DNA of 64,000 nucleotides. Source: Timema cristinae. Its lineage: Eukaryota; Arthropoda; Insecta; Phasmatodea; Timematidae. Positions 42,035 through 57,000 of this stretch are shown piece by piece. Below the pieces are notes generated by a model. It searched no databases and was not told where the DNA came from. It saw only the letters and a program-made list of their open reading frames with translations. Where the stretch lies: positions 34,708,421 through 34,772,420 of the forward strand of contig JBCFYV010000100.1 of the NCBI GenBank assembly GCA_039000515.1, read 5' to 3'. Each line of letters opens with the position of its first letter. Position 1 is the first letter of the stretch. The position numbers and the translations under genes were made by a program.

Positions 42035-45000
42035 GCATCATCATCATCATCAATGTTTCCAGCCTGTGGCCCAGTCAGTTTAGTAAAATGCCTTCATCTT
42101 TTTTCTACATTTCCACCACTCTTCCTCCTTTAATGTCTTCCATTCTTCTCCTCTCACTTAAACACTTTCTGTTATATGTTATTTCCCTACATGAGCCTTC
42201 TTAAGTAAAGTAAATACATGCTTAGTAGTTTATTTATTTATTTTTATTTTCTTATAGACTTTCATAATTCTAACATTTAATTTTCTATGTTATTCAACCT
42301 TCCTCATAAACTTGATAGATCTAAACCTTTTCCAACTAAAATCATGAGTTGATTTTACAATTTAGAAATTTGTATGATTTTAGAACATCTTGTCATTCTA
42401 AGTAACATATTATTTTTAGGACTATAATTCTGTACAATTTGTTAAGTAAAGAGTGTCACATGATAAAGATACACTTTGAAGTCGCATGTTCACAGCAGCC
42501 ATGTTTGAACACGTCTAGAGCAAGCATGCCGAATGGTGCTGACAAAATAATAGATGTTACACTTGCTGCCAACTTACTATAATTGCCTTAACCACACAAA
42601 GCACTACAAATCTAAGAATAAATTAGGGATGTGCAAGAACAATTTTCTCAATTCGAGACTTTCTCAAGACGGGAATATAAAACAGTATCGATACACGAGA
42701 AAGATATGAGAAAACTTAATTTAGAAGTATAAAAATTTAAATTATGTTTATTAAAATAAATATATAGTTTATAGAGTTCCTTTTTGACATTTGAGCTGAC
42801 GCTTGCTTTAGATTGTCTTATAGTTCATTCAAACACTCGAGATATAACTCATAGACATTTTAAATGCAATTAATAAAATAAAGATAGGTAGTTACAAGAA
42901 CACCATTTATAATTTAATTTTGTACTGTAAAAGCTTATATTGTCAAAGTTGTTTTTTGAGGGGAAATGTGGCCTAATTTTGGGTTATTAAGGTATTATTG
43001 AAAATAATAAATTCTCGGTGTGGTTTTTTAATTTCTTAGGGCCATTATTTGCTTTGTTTTTAATTTCTCGAATTTGCGAGAAATTTTTGAGTCTCTCATA
43101 TCCATAGAATACATTTAAATGACTAGTTATTAAATAACTTAATTTCTTATGGTTGATTTTGTTTGTTAGGACTACTCGACTGGGTCCACTTGTAACCAAT
43201 GTAAGGCCAACACTTTCTTCCTCGACTCGAATAATCAGTTTGGCTGCATCAGTTGTTTCTGCATGGGGATAACAAATCAATGCCAGAGCTCCAACTGGTA
43301 CAGGGAACAGGTAACTAAACATTTAAATACTTATCTTAAAATATTTTGCTATCACTCATTAAAAAAATTAATAAGTTTTAGTGACAACAGAATATAGTGC
43401 AGATTCCAGTTTTTCATTTGTATCAGAAAACGTGTCAGTTTATGTCATTCAAATAAATGTAATATCTGGACCAGCAATCTCTTAGATCTATGTTTGTAAG
43501 CCATATTTTGTGGTCAGAACACTGGTTCATCTGGTCAAAAATTAAACTCTGGCTTCAAGTCTCACTATTGCAGTTGACTCGTACCGGTTTTAATATTTGT
43601 TTGGATTAGTTAAATATTAATATATAGAGTTGCGCCCAATATACTATTTTATGAATCTGAATCTCCACTTTACTTCTGAATCCTGAATCTCAAACCAAAA
43701 TCCAAATCTTTGTAAAAATTATGAACTAAAGACAAAATATAAATACAATGTAATAAATTAAAAATACAAATAGTAACTAAATATTAACATTGTTTCTTAT
43801 AATCCTTACCATTAAAGTTATTGTGTTCATCCCCTAATATATGTTTCTATCCATCTATCCTCTACCCTCTTCCAAATACAACTTATCTAGAAACAATAAT
43901 TGTTCATGCTACCCTAAATGTGTTAGCAAAATTAGTGTTTATATTAAATTGTTGTGATATGTTATAGGTGTCTGTGGCCTTTACAAGAAACACCCAAGGC
44001 TTCAAGCTGGTGGAAACTCTGAACAGAGATGAACCTATCACTGATAACATCCATGTCGACTCCACAACGCGAGAGCTTGTATTCCAAGACTTCTCCAGAC
44101 GCACCCCAGATGTAAGTGTATATACAACACAGGGCTGTACCTTCGAATTATTTGGCGTAAAGGGGTGAGATCCTACCTGTTGTGACTTTTAGTTGAATCC
44201 CCTGACCAGATTGTAATGATATTGATTTGAATCCCCCTAAAATATGTAAAAAGTCATGGATGAAGGTAATTTTTCTTTAAAGTAACAGATGTAGAGTATC
44301 CTTTTATGATTCATCCGTGAAGAAACACACGCTTTTCAGGAATAATGTGAAAAGATTACACCATTAAAAATATATTTTTTATACAATTTTTCCTGTTAAA
44401 AGAACAACTACGAAGTATTTGGTTAAGGGCACCTATTTCATATACCATTAAGAAGTTAGCCTTCACAACACCTGTCGCCAGGACTCTTTCTATTAGTTAA
44501 TTTTTACACTGGTGACTAAGGGATCAAGAGGCAAGGGGTATGTCATATATAAGCCGCTTGTGCGTATGTTTAAGGCACAAGCAACGTCACACAAATCAGT
44601 CAGGGACTCACTGCCACTAGCACTGGCACTCACAGTCACAGTCTTAACACAGAATACAATAATTTACATTAATATCACAAATGCGCATTGATATAATGCA
44701 TTTAATTGGAGTATGTATAAGTAATTAACAGATGTCATTTGAATAAACCATGTGTGAATTAACAGCCATCAATAGTTATCTTTCTTTCATTTTATTAAAT
44801 ACACCGATTTAATTAGTGCTCAATCACGGATCAATTAACAGCTAGTTAAACGGTATCTATTCCATACAGTGATGATAGGCGCTCGACCACGGAGCTGTAG
44901 ACAACCAAAGTATCACAGCAATATTATATCAGGGAATTAATCCGTAGTGTTTCAAGAGATATCAAGGAATTACTGTTAAATCTCTGAAGCAATTTAAAAT

Positions 45001-48000
45001 GGGTATTTTTAAACATAATTCAGACTTTAATTACCACGAATTTCATAGAGTTTGATTCACATGTTTGCCAAAATAGAAAGCAGAACTTGCCTCAGGGGCG
45101 CATTGATTGGCATAGAGCTCGTCAAATGACCATGTTTCTGTTCTAGTTTTTTGGCAAACCTATGAATCCACTATGAGTCTGTAAATTACTAACCAAGGCT
45201 TTGAGTATAAATACAAAAAGTCAAAAACTCATTTCTAATTAGATTTATTTAAAGTTGACAGCGGTTGAGTTGAAAATTTTTAATTAAAATGTTATAGTGG
45301 ACCAGTGATATAGTTGATTTTTATCTTGAAGGCTAAAAAAGTCATCACAAATATTATATTGTAGTACTATTTATTTAATAGTCCCTTCAGTTTCTTTGGC
45401 AATATTAGCTTGGTGAGAAATTTCATGTATATGCATGCACACATTTACAAATTGAGTGTAAAAGTTAAATCACACAAAATTATATTTTTTTAATATAATA
45501 CAATCAATATTAGCATTTTCTAATCATACAACCATGACTTTAACTCTATTAATACGAATAACAATCCAATATCAGTCATCACATGGTAATTCCATTACAC
45601 CTTTATAATTACAGCTATGTCTTTGTAACTATATTTATTTTTTTGCAGGTTTATTACTGGCAACTTCCCACCCAGTTCTTGGGAGACAAAGTGACTTCTT
45701 ACGGTGGCAATCTGAACTACACCGTTCGCTATGTCCCAACACCAGGAGGGCAAAGTTCCAGGAACAGCGCGCCTGATGTGGAACTCCTAAGTGTATGACA
45801 CATTCACTAAATTTAAACAACCAAACCTTTTTAGGGGTACACTTCTGATGGTGTTATTGCAGTTAGTTTATAAAAATGATACATAAGCTATGGTTTGTAA
45901 CTAAGGGTGCTTGGGTACCCGAAATTTCGGACAATAAATCGGGCATCTAAAAATCCCTGAATGTCGGGCGAATATTTTTTATGTAGTATTTTGATCGGAC
46001 ATCTCAAGAACTCTTGGTAAGTATTTAATACCATGTTAGCACTAACCTCTAATTCAAACTTTGAAAAAAATAGTGTTTAACTGATATTCAGAGTTGATTT
46101 ATTTCAATTCAACTAATACTAAACAAAGGTATTATTTTTTATTAATTCTAAATTATTATGTTTGCTTTCAACAAAACTACGATAAAGTGTCTAACACAGA
46201 GCGAAATCAAGATTTCTACGATTTAATTTTCTAAATCATTGCCAACAACACACCAAATTCAACATTTCCACATTGAGATTTTTAGACGCTATGCTTGCGA
46301 AAACTTAATTTAAATTAGTTTTCTTTACATTTCTTTAATTTATTATTACTAGCCAAATTTGTTAGGATATAGATAGATAAGTACACATCAAATAAACATA
46401 AAATAGGAAATGGCCATTTTGAATTTTGTGACTGTTTTAACTTGTAATTTGAAATTTTATAGGCCTGTGACAAAGTTGTTTGCAAAATAAAATGACCACC
46501 CAAACCGGCTTGTGCCTGAGTGTAATTTTGGAATGCTTGCCTGAGACCGCCCGATACCAATATATGCTGCTCGACCACCCCTATTTGTAACACACTCCTC
46601 CAACTCTGTGATACACTTTAAGCTGAATCATCCAGGTTCTTGTCTCAGTCAATGTGTCATTTTAATTCATTAATTCTCCAACATAATTAAAATATCTAAG
46701 ATGTTAAAACTGTAGCTAAAACGCAGGATATAGCAATAACATTAAAGTAGGATGCAAGAGAGTGTGTCCATGTAATTTAAGGTCCTTATTTTAACATTAA
46801 GGTGATATGGGACTATGAGCTAAGGTCTGTCCGTATCTTTGTAGTTTTATTTTAGTGCGATAAACTTTTTTTGCTTAAAACAAATAAAATACCGCCTTAG
46901 CAGATACGTTAAGATTAATTTATCAACAGTTTTTGAAGATTTGTCTTGAGCATAGTGGCCTTTGACCTGAAATTTATGAATAGAAAAAGCACTGGTCAAA
47001 TGTAGTATTATGGGAAATATAAATTGGATTTTTCGTCATAAAATAATTGTCATAAAAAATCACAAAAATTATATTTTGCACAATATATTAGATTTATATT
47101 TTTAAAATGATTTTAGTAGATCAAATATCTACATTAATTATAATTCAAATCTTATTAAATATATAAATAATATCATAGCAAACCCTATATACTGTATTGA
47201 CCCTAAAATAAGCCACCCACCAAATATAGTCTGCACCCTAAAATTTACTAACATTTCGAAAGTAAAAAAATGTTTATTTGTAATAATGAACCCTTTAGCT
47301 TTTCTAATGTTCATATTACTTAAGATTTTACAATTATTTGTTATTACTTAGTCTTAAATCATTGCTGAGATATACTTTTTAAATCATGGTCTAAATTGTG
47401 TTATCTATTATTTATTTACAAGGCAATTCAAAAGAGGGATAAGTAAACTATTAAAAGATTTATTTCTTCAACCCCAGATACAATTGTGACCATTGTTTTT
47501 TAATTTAATATGTAAAATAAAGTTGAAATATTTTCATAGCAGAATGAATTAAAATAAACAATGAAAGTATTTATTCAAGTAGCCAACAAACTGCATCAAA
47601 AAGTATCTAGAACAATATGTGAAAAGTAGTACTGGCAGTTATAGAAAATCTCACTTTTATTTTGTCAACCATTTTTACTCGAAGTTAAAAAAATAAGTAT
47701 TAGGGTCAAAGTCAATTTATTTTAAAATACATTTTTGAAGTATATCATGTTGTGAAGTTCATAAACTATTTTAATATACAACATTTATTTACAAGCGTCT
47801 AATGGTGTTGGATTATAAGCTTCATTACAAACGATATTCGGTCTATAAAATATGAATTTCGTTTTAAATTACGAGCATTATAAATAATTTGTCAGAAAAC
47901 TTCAATTTTTATCGTGAATTCAATTATTTAATAAAGATTTATTTTACCATGAAACAGGTTTTGACGCTTTTGAAATTGATTTTCCAAATATTTTACTAAA

Positions 48001-51000
48001 ATACCTTTCTCACAAAGTCGGTGTCCCTACCCATGAAATACATAAAAAAAAACTGTTGATACTACTTTGTGTAGAAAATTTTACCAAATGTTTCTACTAA
48101 GGCACTAGCTTAGGACCCACTAATTAAGACAAAAAAATAAGTATCATCTTTTAAATATTGCTAGCTATAATCCTATTTAAATCCTTTTATCAATAGTAAT
48201 TTTATTAATTGTTCTCCTTGTGGGGTGAACCACATTGACTAAAGAGGGAGAGATATCTCCCTTAGAAAATATGTCTCTGGAAATACTACAACTTGTCGAG
48301 AATTTCATAATATTAATGTCATGACTCTTTTATATAATTGATTCAAACAAGTAAATTATTTTTTTACTTTTATTTAAATATTTATGGTATTTTAGTTCTG
48401 TATTTCATTTGTACATAGTGAAAAGAAATTTAATGTGTTCAAAAATAAGATGATTAGGAAGATATTGTGTTCAAAACGAGTTGAAGTCACTGAGGAATGA
48501 AAGTGATTTCATAATGATGGGTTACATACCCTGTACTTATCACAAGACACTGCTAGAAAATTCTAGTTTCATAGATTACGATGGGCAGGATATGCAATGT
48601 GATATGGAAGAATCTAGAACCAAGTTCAGGTATTTACTGGTAAATCCAATGGGAAGAGACCATTGGAAAGACCTAGCCGCAGATAGAATAACATTAGGAT
48701 GTACTTGAAATAAATTATGTGTAATGAGGTGGACTGGATGGAACTAGCTTTCTATCAGGATAGGTGGTGTACTTTTGTAAGTGTGGCAATTAAATTTGTG
48801 TTCTTAATACCATTAAGTAGGTATTTCATTTGTTTGTCTTCTGATATTTCACTATTATTGTTATGTTTTGTTCAACTTTCCAAATCATCACACATCATTA
48901 TAATTTTCTTTAAGCACTATGTTCTAACTAATGATAGTAATTGTTTTGTATGTATATATTTATTAAAAAAATTACATATACTCACTCATATCTCTGCTTG
49001 TTTACAGTCGAACGACATTCGACTGCTGTACTTCAGACGGGAGCAGATTGAGCCTAACCAGCCGCAGTCCATCTCAGTGCCCCTACTGGAACAGTACTGG
49101 CAGAGACACGATGGGCAGACTGCTAACAGGGAGCACCTGCTCATGGCACTAGCTGACCTCGGTTCAATACTCATCAAGGCTACATACACCACCAACACTA
49201 GGGAGGCTGCGTGAGTTTATTAATGACTTTAACTAGTTAACTATTTTTTGAAACCTCTCTTATTTTATAAATAAATAATTCTATACCTAGAATTGGTTAA
49301 GGAAAGATCCGCATGGGCTTAAGGTGTCACTTTCACTAGATTGGACTACTAATGAAGTGGAAACTGGTGTTCAAATCTCTGTCGATTGTAACAAGGGTGT
49401 TTAAGCCGAAATTGTTTTCCAACTCTCCTTCCATATAAGTGCTATTAGCTCTCCTCTAAATTATTTCTGTCTCATCCTTACTCCATTAGTGGGACTTTAT
49501 AAGATAGCGGTGGCCTGGTGGTCTAGGGGTAAGGCGTCAGACTTCTATTCTGGGGTCCGGGGTTCAATCCTTGGTCCCGGCAAAGATTTATCTGATTACC
49601 AAACCCTTCCTTCACCTCTGACAAGACGTGTATTAATCACAACTTGTGAATGTGAGGAATGCCAGGCCTCCACCGTGGTTCGGATTCCACGTTAAACTGT
49701 AGGTCCTCCATTTCATCTCACAATTACCCTACCATTACACATTAGTATAAGTGTGTATAACCCGAACGGTTAGTAAGACGCGATGCTAATAATAATAATA
49801 TAAGATATAATCAGAGAATAACAAAAAGAAGAACAATTACAATTGATAAATAATGTAATGACACTTATATAATAGACAAATAAACTATTACAAATTTAGG
49901 TTTATATCCTACCCATGTCAACTTCTAAGTATAAGAGATACTTGTTCATTTATATGTTCATGCTCAAGTTTCAATAGAGCGAATTATGCCACTAATTGAC
50001 AAATCACAAATAAAAATAAATACTAAATTTGTGGATACAATAAAAATTGTCTTTTTTGTTGGCTATAACTGTGTATGATTATGATTATAGACTACTAGGT
50101 GTGACGCTAGACGTGGCAGAGGAACGAAACACAGGCCAGGAAAGAGCGTTGGCTGTGGAGCAGTGTGTCTGTCCACGAGGGTACAGGGGCTTATCATGCG
50201 AGGACTGCGATGTCGGATACACCAGGGCTTTGGAAGGGATATATCTTGGGCTCTGTGAACAGTGCAACTGCAACGGTCATTCGTCGGAATGTAACCCAGA
50301 CACGGGGATCTGTCAGGTAAGTCCTGTGTTCAAAGCTAACTTTTTGCCATTTAATAAAAACTATATTGTGGACACCTAACAAAATAACGTAAATCAAGTG
50401 ATAGGGAAGGATAAAACTTCTCTCTTTGATTTCTTTACACACTCTACATACTTAAATCTTCTCATTATTTTCACAGTTTAATATGAATTTTTATGTTTTC
50501 ATCTATACTCCTTTATCATATTAAGAAAACACATAAACCACAGACGGAAAAACTGGCAGCTAGATACTTAAAATACACCCTAAAAAACTTGTCTTGAATA
50601 GCATCTAGAAGAGAAATACCTCTAAAGGCAAGACAATTTGTTTCACTGTATAAGTTGTGAAGTATTCATTGAGTATTGTTATCAAGAGGAAATAAAAAAA
50701 AAACACTATTTATAGCCAATGCCCTTAAAAACACCAGTTAGAACAATTTGACACTATTATAGAACTGCGGCGACCATACTACTGGGGACCAGTGTGATAC
50801 ATGTGAGGATGGCTATGAAGGAGATGCCACTAGAGGTACCCCTACAGACTGTCAGCCCAGTGGTAGGCCCACTCCAGGCTGTAGTTGTGACCCGAGGGGC
50901 AGTGCCCGTAGTGACTGTCCTGATGGAGAGCAGTGTGTGTGCAAGGTGAGCTGTTGAAATTAAAACACTGTCCTGACTTAGTAGGTATTGGCTACTTAGA

Positions 51001-54000
51001 TGTTCGTTTTTTGAGAATCCCATTCTCAAGACTATATGGAGGTTATCATGTAACATACAAGTGGTTTGGCCTAATAATTATAGTCCTGGTTCTTGTATTA
51101 TCTCACACACCTACTCATGTTTGTAAACAACATATTTTACTATAAATGTTTGGACAAGTTTCAAAACAACAAAGTTGTTTTATTTATTCATATATATATA
51201 TGAAAATGTTAATAACTAATGGCAAGTGTGGATAGTTAATATATATAACTATCCATTAACTATTCTCATACATATTTGGATAGACAAAACAACTTTGTTG
51301 TATATATGTTGTAAAATATATTATGCTTATGTGTGTGAATATATATATATGCACACACACACACACACACAATATCCTAATCTAAATATTTAAAGGTTTG
51401 ACACAAATAGATTATACCTCTTAGAATAAAAGCTCTTTTCACTTTTTAAATAGATAAATTTATGTCTTTTCAAATAAAAGCTACATCAAAAAGTAATTGG
51501 AATAATAGAATGAGAGAACAATATTGTTGATAGTAGAAATAAATAGGAAAAGGAATTGTGTATATCACTGTTTCCTCTGTTTTTTTCCATCCATACAAAT
51601 ATAATATAAAGTAGTACATGGTTATGTAAATGTATTTATTAAATTTGAAAAATATTAATTTGTTGTCTATATTTCTTGATGCAACCTGTTTTTACCCCCC
51701 ATGAAACGATAGACCAACGTTGAAGGGAGAAGTTGTGATCGCTGCCGTCCAGGAACCTTCGCCCTGTCGTCTGACAACACTGAGGGTTGCCTAGAATGTT
51801 TGTGTAGTGGTGTTACTGACAGCTGCCAATCTTCTAACTATTACCGCACCCAGATCCCAATGCAAATCATGATTCAAGACACGGTTTTACTCTGACTGAC
51901 AGGTACCAACATAATATTGGTTTATTTCATTTTATGGACTTTTTTCCTAGCGAGAAATACGGGACATTATGAATCCTACATTGACAACATTATTTTGAAA
52001 ACTAGACCGACAATTTAATAAGTTCCAATTATAAAAAGAGATATTTGTATTTAAATACATAGTTTTTGTTTTATAAGTTAGATAGAATCTAAAAAAACAT
52101 TAATTTTTTATTCAGTTAAAGATACAAAATATTTGGATCAATAAAACTAAAAGAATCGTTGTTTATCAATGAAGTAGCCCAATGACTAATGGATTATTAT
52201 AGTTTGGTAAAGGATTTATGAGAATAGTTACATCTCTCATGAACAATAATCTCTTATTGATTGCGGAAAGATTGTTTCAAATTATTGCCTACTACTTATA
52301 CTTAAATATCTTATTCAGACATTCTAGATTTTAAAATAATTCATTTGTAATTGTTAAAAATAGACGTAACTTTCTTTTAAACTTTCCAACAGTTCCAGGA
52401 ATAATGTGGTTAGAGATGGCTTTTCGCTGAATGTTGCACAGAATGAAATTGGCTACACTTTTCCAAACAGCCGCAACCAGAGAATGTTCTGGTCCTTACC
52501 ACCAGCCTTTACAGGAAATAAGGTAATGTTATACAATATTAGATATTAATAATAGCGATGGGATGTTTGATTTCTCAAATCCCTCGAAAACTATGGAATT
52601 CGAGAGATTGATAACAATCTCAAAAAACTATCATCATCATCATCATCATGAACATTTTCCAACCTCTTACTTGATCTGTTTGGAACATAAACTTCTCCAA
52701 CAAATCCTTTATCACCCCCATCAGCTCTCCTCCTTCATAATGATTCAGTATTCTCCTCTCACCACTTACAATTTTTCATAAAAAAATTAAAAAAAAAGTC
52801 TGTTAGCATGTAAAGTGTAAACGGCCATTCCAAATTTTACTATAAACGAGGGTGTAAAATAATCAAACCCATGACCATGAGATTGAAACCCTTATAAAAG
52901 CTCATGACATCATGTCAAAATCTGTATTAATTTTGCTATCAAACGTAACTACTATCAGAACATTTTTTAAGATAAATAAATCTCAGTGGTGCATTGCTTA
53001 CTCCCTGAAATACTTCCCATCCCCCTGGGGGTACACATATTACATTTTGGAAAAACTTGTCTTAAGCAATGGTTTCTTTTTTCTTTGTTGATCTTGTTTC
53101 TTCAGGAAGTTTTGATTTTATTAAAGTTTTTTTTTAATCCATACAGTACAATCATTCTCTAACATCAATTAAGTTACAAGCGACAATAATATAATAATAT
53201 AATGTATTATATAATATTTGGAAGAAGGTATAGGAAAGGTGGATAGAAACATATAAAAGAGGGACAAACACAAAATGGCCTTTACAATGAAAAGAAGAAC
53301 ACAGTTCACACTTTACACTGCTGCCAATGGACAAAGAGGTAATGGTTGTCTCTTAAAGAAAATTGATCGTCACCGCCCAATCCCCCGACCCTGGTTTCAT
53401 TCTATCGGAACTCATCAGGGAGGAGTGTGAAACGCGCAATGAAACTTCCTAAAAGAGAAAACCAAACAACAAAAGGGGAGAAAAAGGAAAATGGTAAAGC
53501 ATGTAAAGTGTGAACTTTGTTCTTCTTTTCATTGTAAAGGCCATTTTGTGTTTGTCCCTCTTTAATATGTTTCTATCCACCTTTCCTATACCTTCTTCCA
53601 AATATTAGATAATACAATTACCTCATAAAGCGAAAAGAGGTTTTCCTTATTGAGTTATATCATAATAATATAATGATAATATTTACTCATCCAAGTTACA
53701 AGAAACTAGAACAGTGATATTAAATATAAAAACATTTAACTATGGTAAATAGTACTCACCTCTGGCAGTATTTGACCAGATACCGCTCCATTTAACCTAA
53801 ACATCAACGTAATCCCCAGCGAAGTAAAGTACAAGTAACTCCAAGCCCCACTTAAAAAATGTAAGCTTGTCAAAAATTCTCTTTCGGCCTGCCTATTCTA
53901 AATTTATTGTTTCGGTGTGATTATCTTTTGTTGTATTAAAAAAATTTATCTTGGAATACATTAAATTATAATTAATTTGCTTTCTTGAACCTTTCAAATC

Positions 54001-57000
54001 TTTTCTGCCAACACTCAGACATTTCTTTTTTTTTAATATGGATTCTGGTGGAAATTAAACTTTGACATTTATTTATAATAATGTTCCTTCAGAATGACTC
54101 TTAATACTAACTGTCAAGACTTTAATATTAGTATTGCGTGTATCTTCCGTAAATATTTGTACATTACACTTTCTTAGACTTCCGTTTACATATTTATGAT
54201 AATAATTTCATAGTGTTTGTTGTTGATTGGCATATTCGTTTTATTATTAGAGATCCTAGAATACATGACGACGTATAAGGTTAAATGTTAGGTAAAGACT
54301 ATGTCAGCCTTTGCAGCATATTTTATTTGATATCAAAGGTAACTTGCTCAAATTAACTGTTGTTCGTTAGTTTATATTTATTTAATATATTGTTTTCTAT
54401 ATTTAAATATAATAGATTAGTAGACCCTCTGCATTGATATTTGTTTATAGTTAAATGGTAATCTGGTTATTGACACAATATGTGTTTATTACATAACCTT
54501 TGGTTCTTTCTTAACTGTGTATTATGAGTTCATATACATATTTTTTGTAACCTTTGTTATTTACGTTTAAAGATCAGAGGGGTTGAATGAGGCACAGCGG
54601 GTTTGTGTAGTTTAACTGAAGATTTCTACAAAGTGTTACTCTTGAGGGTTATAACTGTAATTTTTTTTTTTTACAAATGTACGTATATTGTTGCAGTATT
54701 AAAGTTAATAATTATTTTTGAAACATATATATTGTATCATTTAAACTCCTATAATACTCATTTAAATCAATTATATTCTTGTCGTTCCCCTCTTATTTAT
54801 CTTGGTGTCATCCAGACCAAAAGTTACCGATGTAGTCACAATAATGAAAATTACCTCTTTCCATTTAACTTCTATTCTTTTTCAAAGAACGTCCTCCCCC
54901 TGTTCATCAAGGACATATGATGGTTACAAATCTAACCTGTTTTGCAGTTCTTTAATAATGTTTCAGTACTGTGTATTGCCTGTGTACTGAGCTGCCACAT
55001 GTTATTGATGGTTCTGATTACTCTAGGTCTCTTCGTATGGAGGCAGCTTAACAGTGACTCAACACTACACAGCCAGAGCAGGAGCAGAGAGGTTGTATGA
55101 CACGGACGTCGTCATCAGTGGAAATGGCATTTCCCTCTACTGGACGTACCAGGGTGATGTTGCACCAGACCAACCCCTCGTAAGTTTCACAGTGAACAAA
55201 CTATAATCAACTACTTACCAGAAAACTGTAGGCCTCAAAGTTCACAGCTGAAACACAACAAAACATATACTTATATAACTTTTGTGGTACATCAGTCTTC
55301 TTCAGCAGAAGAGAGTAAAACACAGACTGGACTGTGTCAGAATGTCTAGAGGTTGTTCATGGTCACTTAGATTCGGTTGTTGCCTGTTTCTTGATTAAAA
55401 AAAAAAAAGTTTAGGCATTGATTCTGCAGTTGCCTGTTCAAATTTGTGTCTTTACTCTTGGTATATGCACATAATGTTGTATTTTTATTATATCTAATTA
55501 TCAAATTAAATATTCTGTTATAATTGTTTATATAGAAATGACTGGTGTGAGTAGGCCTGCTTGGAAGAAAGGGAAAGAAGGTTATCTAAGTTTAAACCAG
55601 TGGAAGGGGGGTGCCTGGATTAGGTTAAATATTGGTGAGCAAGCTCTCGCCTACGAAACTGGGAATCATTGTAACTATTGGGGAGGGCTGATATATTAGT
55701 TTGAATAAGAATCTGAATTATGTTATTGGGCATGAAGTGCTACTGATACTCAGCATACAATAATTATACGAGGGGTAAATATTATTGGAATTTCTAGAAT
55801 ACTTTTTCAAACTTTTCTACCGAGATAGAAGTGTTGTTTGCTATTACTCTATAATAAGAAAAAAATATATAGGTGAAATCTTTCTACTCTTCCAAGAGTC
55901 TTATGATGTATAATTTATTTTCATTTTAAATTAAAATGTCATCCGTTTGTAACTTATACATTACTGAAAGGAAACTATGTATTTGTGCTAACAGACGTTT
56001 ACGGTGCCATTACGAGAAGCTAGCTGGCGTCGACTAGGTCAAACTGGGCCGCGCAGTGCTTCCCGCGCTGATCTCCTCACAGTGTTAAGCAATGTGGAAG
56101 CCATCTTGGTCCGAGCATCTCACAGCAGTCAGACTTTGTCCACGTACCTCAGCGATGTTTCCTTGGACACGGCTGTACCCCAGTACACTGGCCAAGCAGT
56201 GGCCATCGATGTGGAGGCTTGCAGATGCCCCGAAGGATACAGAGGCTCTTCTTGCGAGGTCAATTTTGGTTTTATTCCTAAAAACATTTTGGTTATTTCT
56301 TGTTTTTTTGTTACATTTCTCACTCTACTACCAGAAAAGTTTAAATAGAATGAAACCTAGGTAATGGGGTTAGGCGTTAGTGATCTATTTTCTTTAAGAA
56401 ACAACCGATATTTCTCTGCCAAGTGGCAGTAGTTCAAAGTATCACGTTTCTCCCTATTTTCATCAAAATAGATATATATTTTATGCACTGTAGGGATGAA
56501 ACCCTTGAATCCTCAAACCCTCGTATACCTTGAATCTTTAAGGATAGTTGAGATTCAAGGATTTTAGAAAATATCGGACGAAAGACTCACATCCTAAGAA
56601 GAAAAAAAATTCCATTTAAATTAATTTTAAAGCTCTATTACTGCCAATTGGTGTCTCAGAACAAACATAATTATAGGGTAAACTCAACACCCAAGCCCCA
56701 GACAAGTAATTTAACACTTAACCCAATATATAAATGTTACAGAATGTTATAATGGATGGATTATAAGAAAAAAGGTTAACCTTCAATTAGTATTTCTGTT
56801 TTATACTATTCCATTATATTTCATTCTCTCTTGGGTTCATAATTTTTTCTAAGATTCAGATTCAAATTTGATATTTGGGAGTCGAAAGTAAAATGAAGAT
56901 TTGTATTGGAGATTTGGGAGTTGAAAGTAAAATGAAGATTTGTATTTGAGATTTGGGAGTTAAAAGTAAAATGAAGATTCATATTCGAGATTTGGATTCA

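Noticed and set aside
48717..49214. 165-codon + strand frame
   Set aside because: A chance join of LINE remnant, intron and exon 25. The exon has a clear acceptor at 49007.
54603..54920. 105-codon + strand frame
   Set aside because: Low-complexity hydrophobic translation of AT-rich intron, with no family resemblance.
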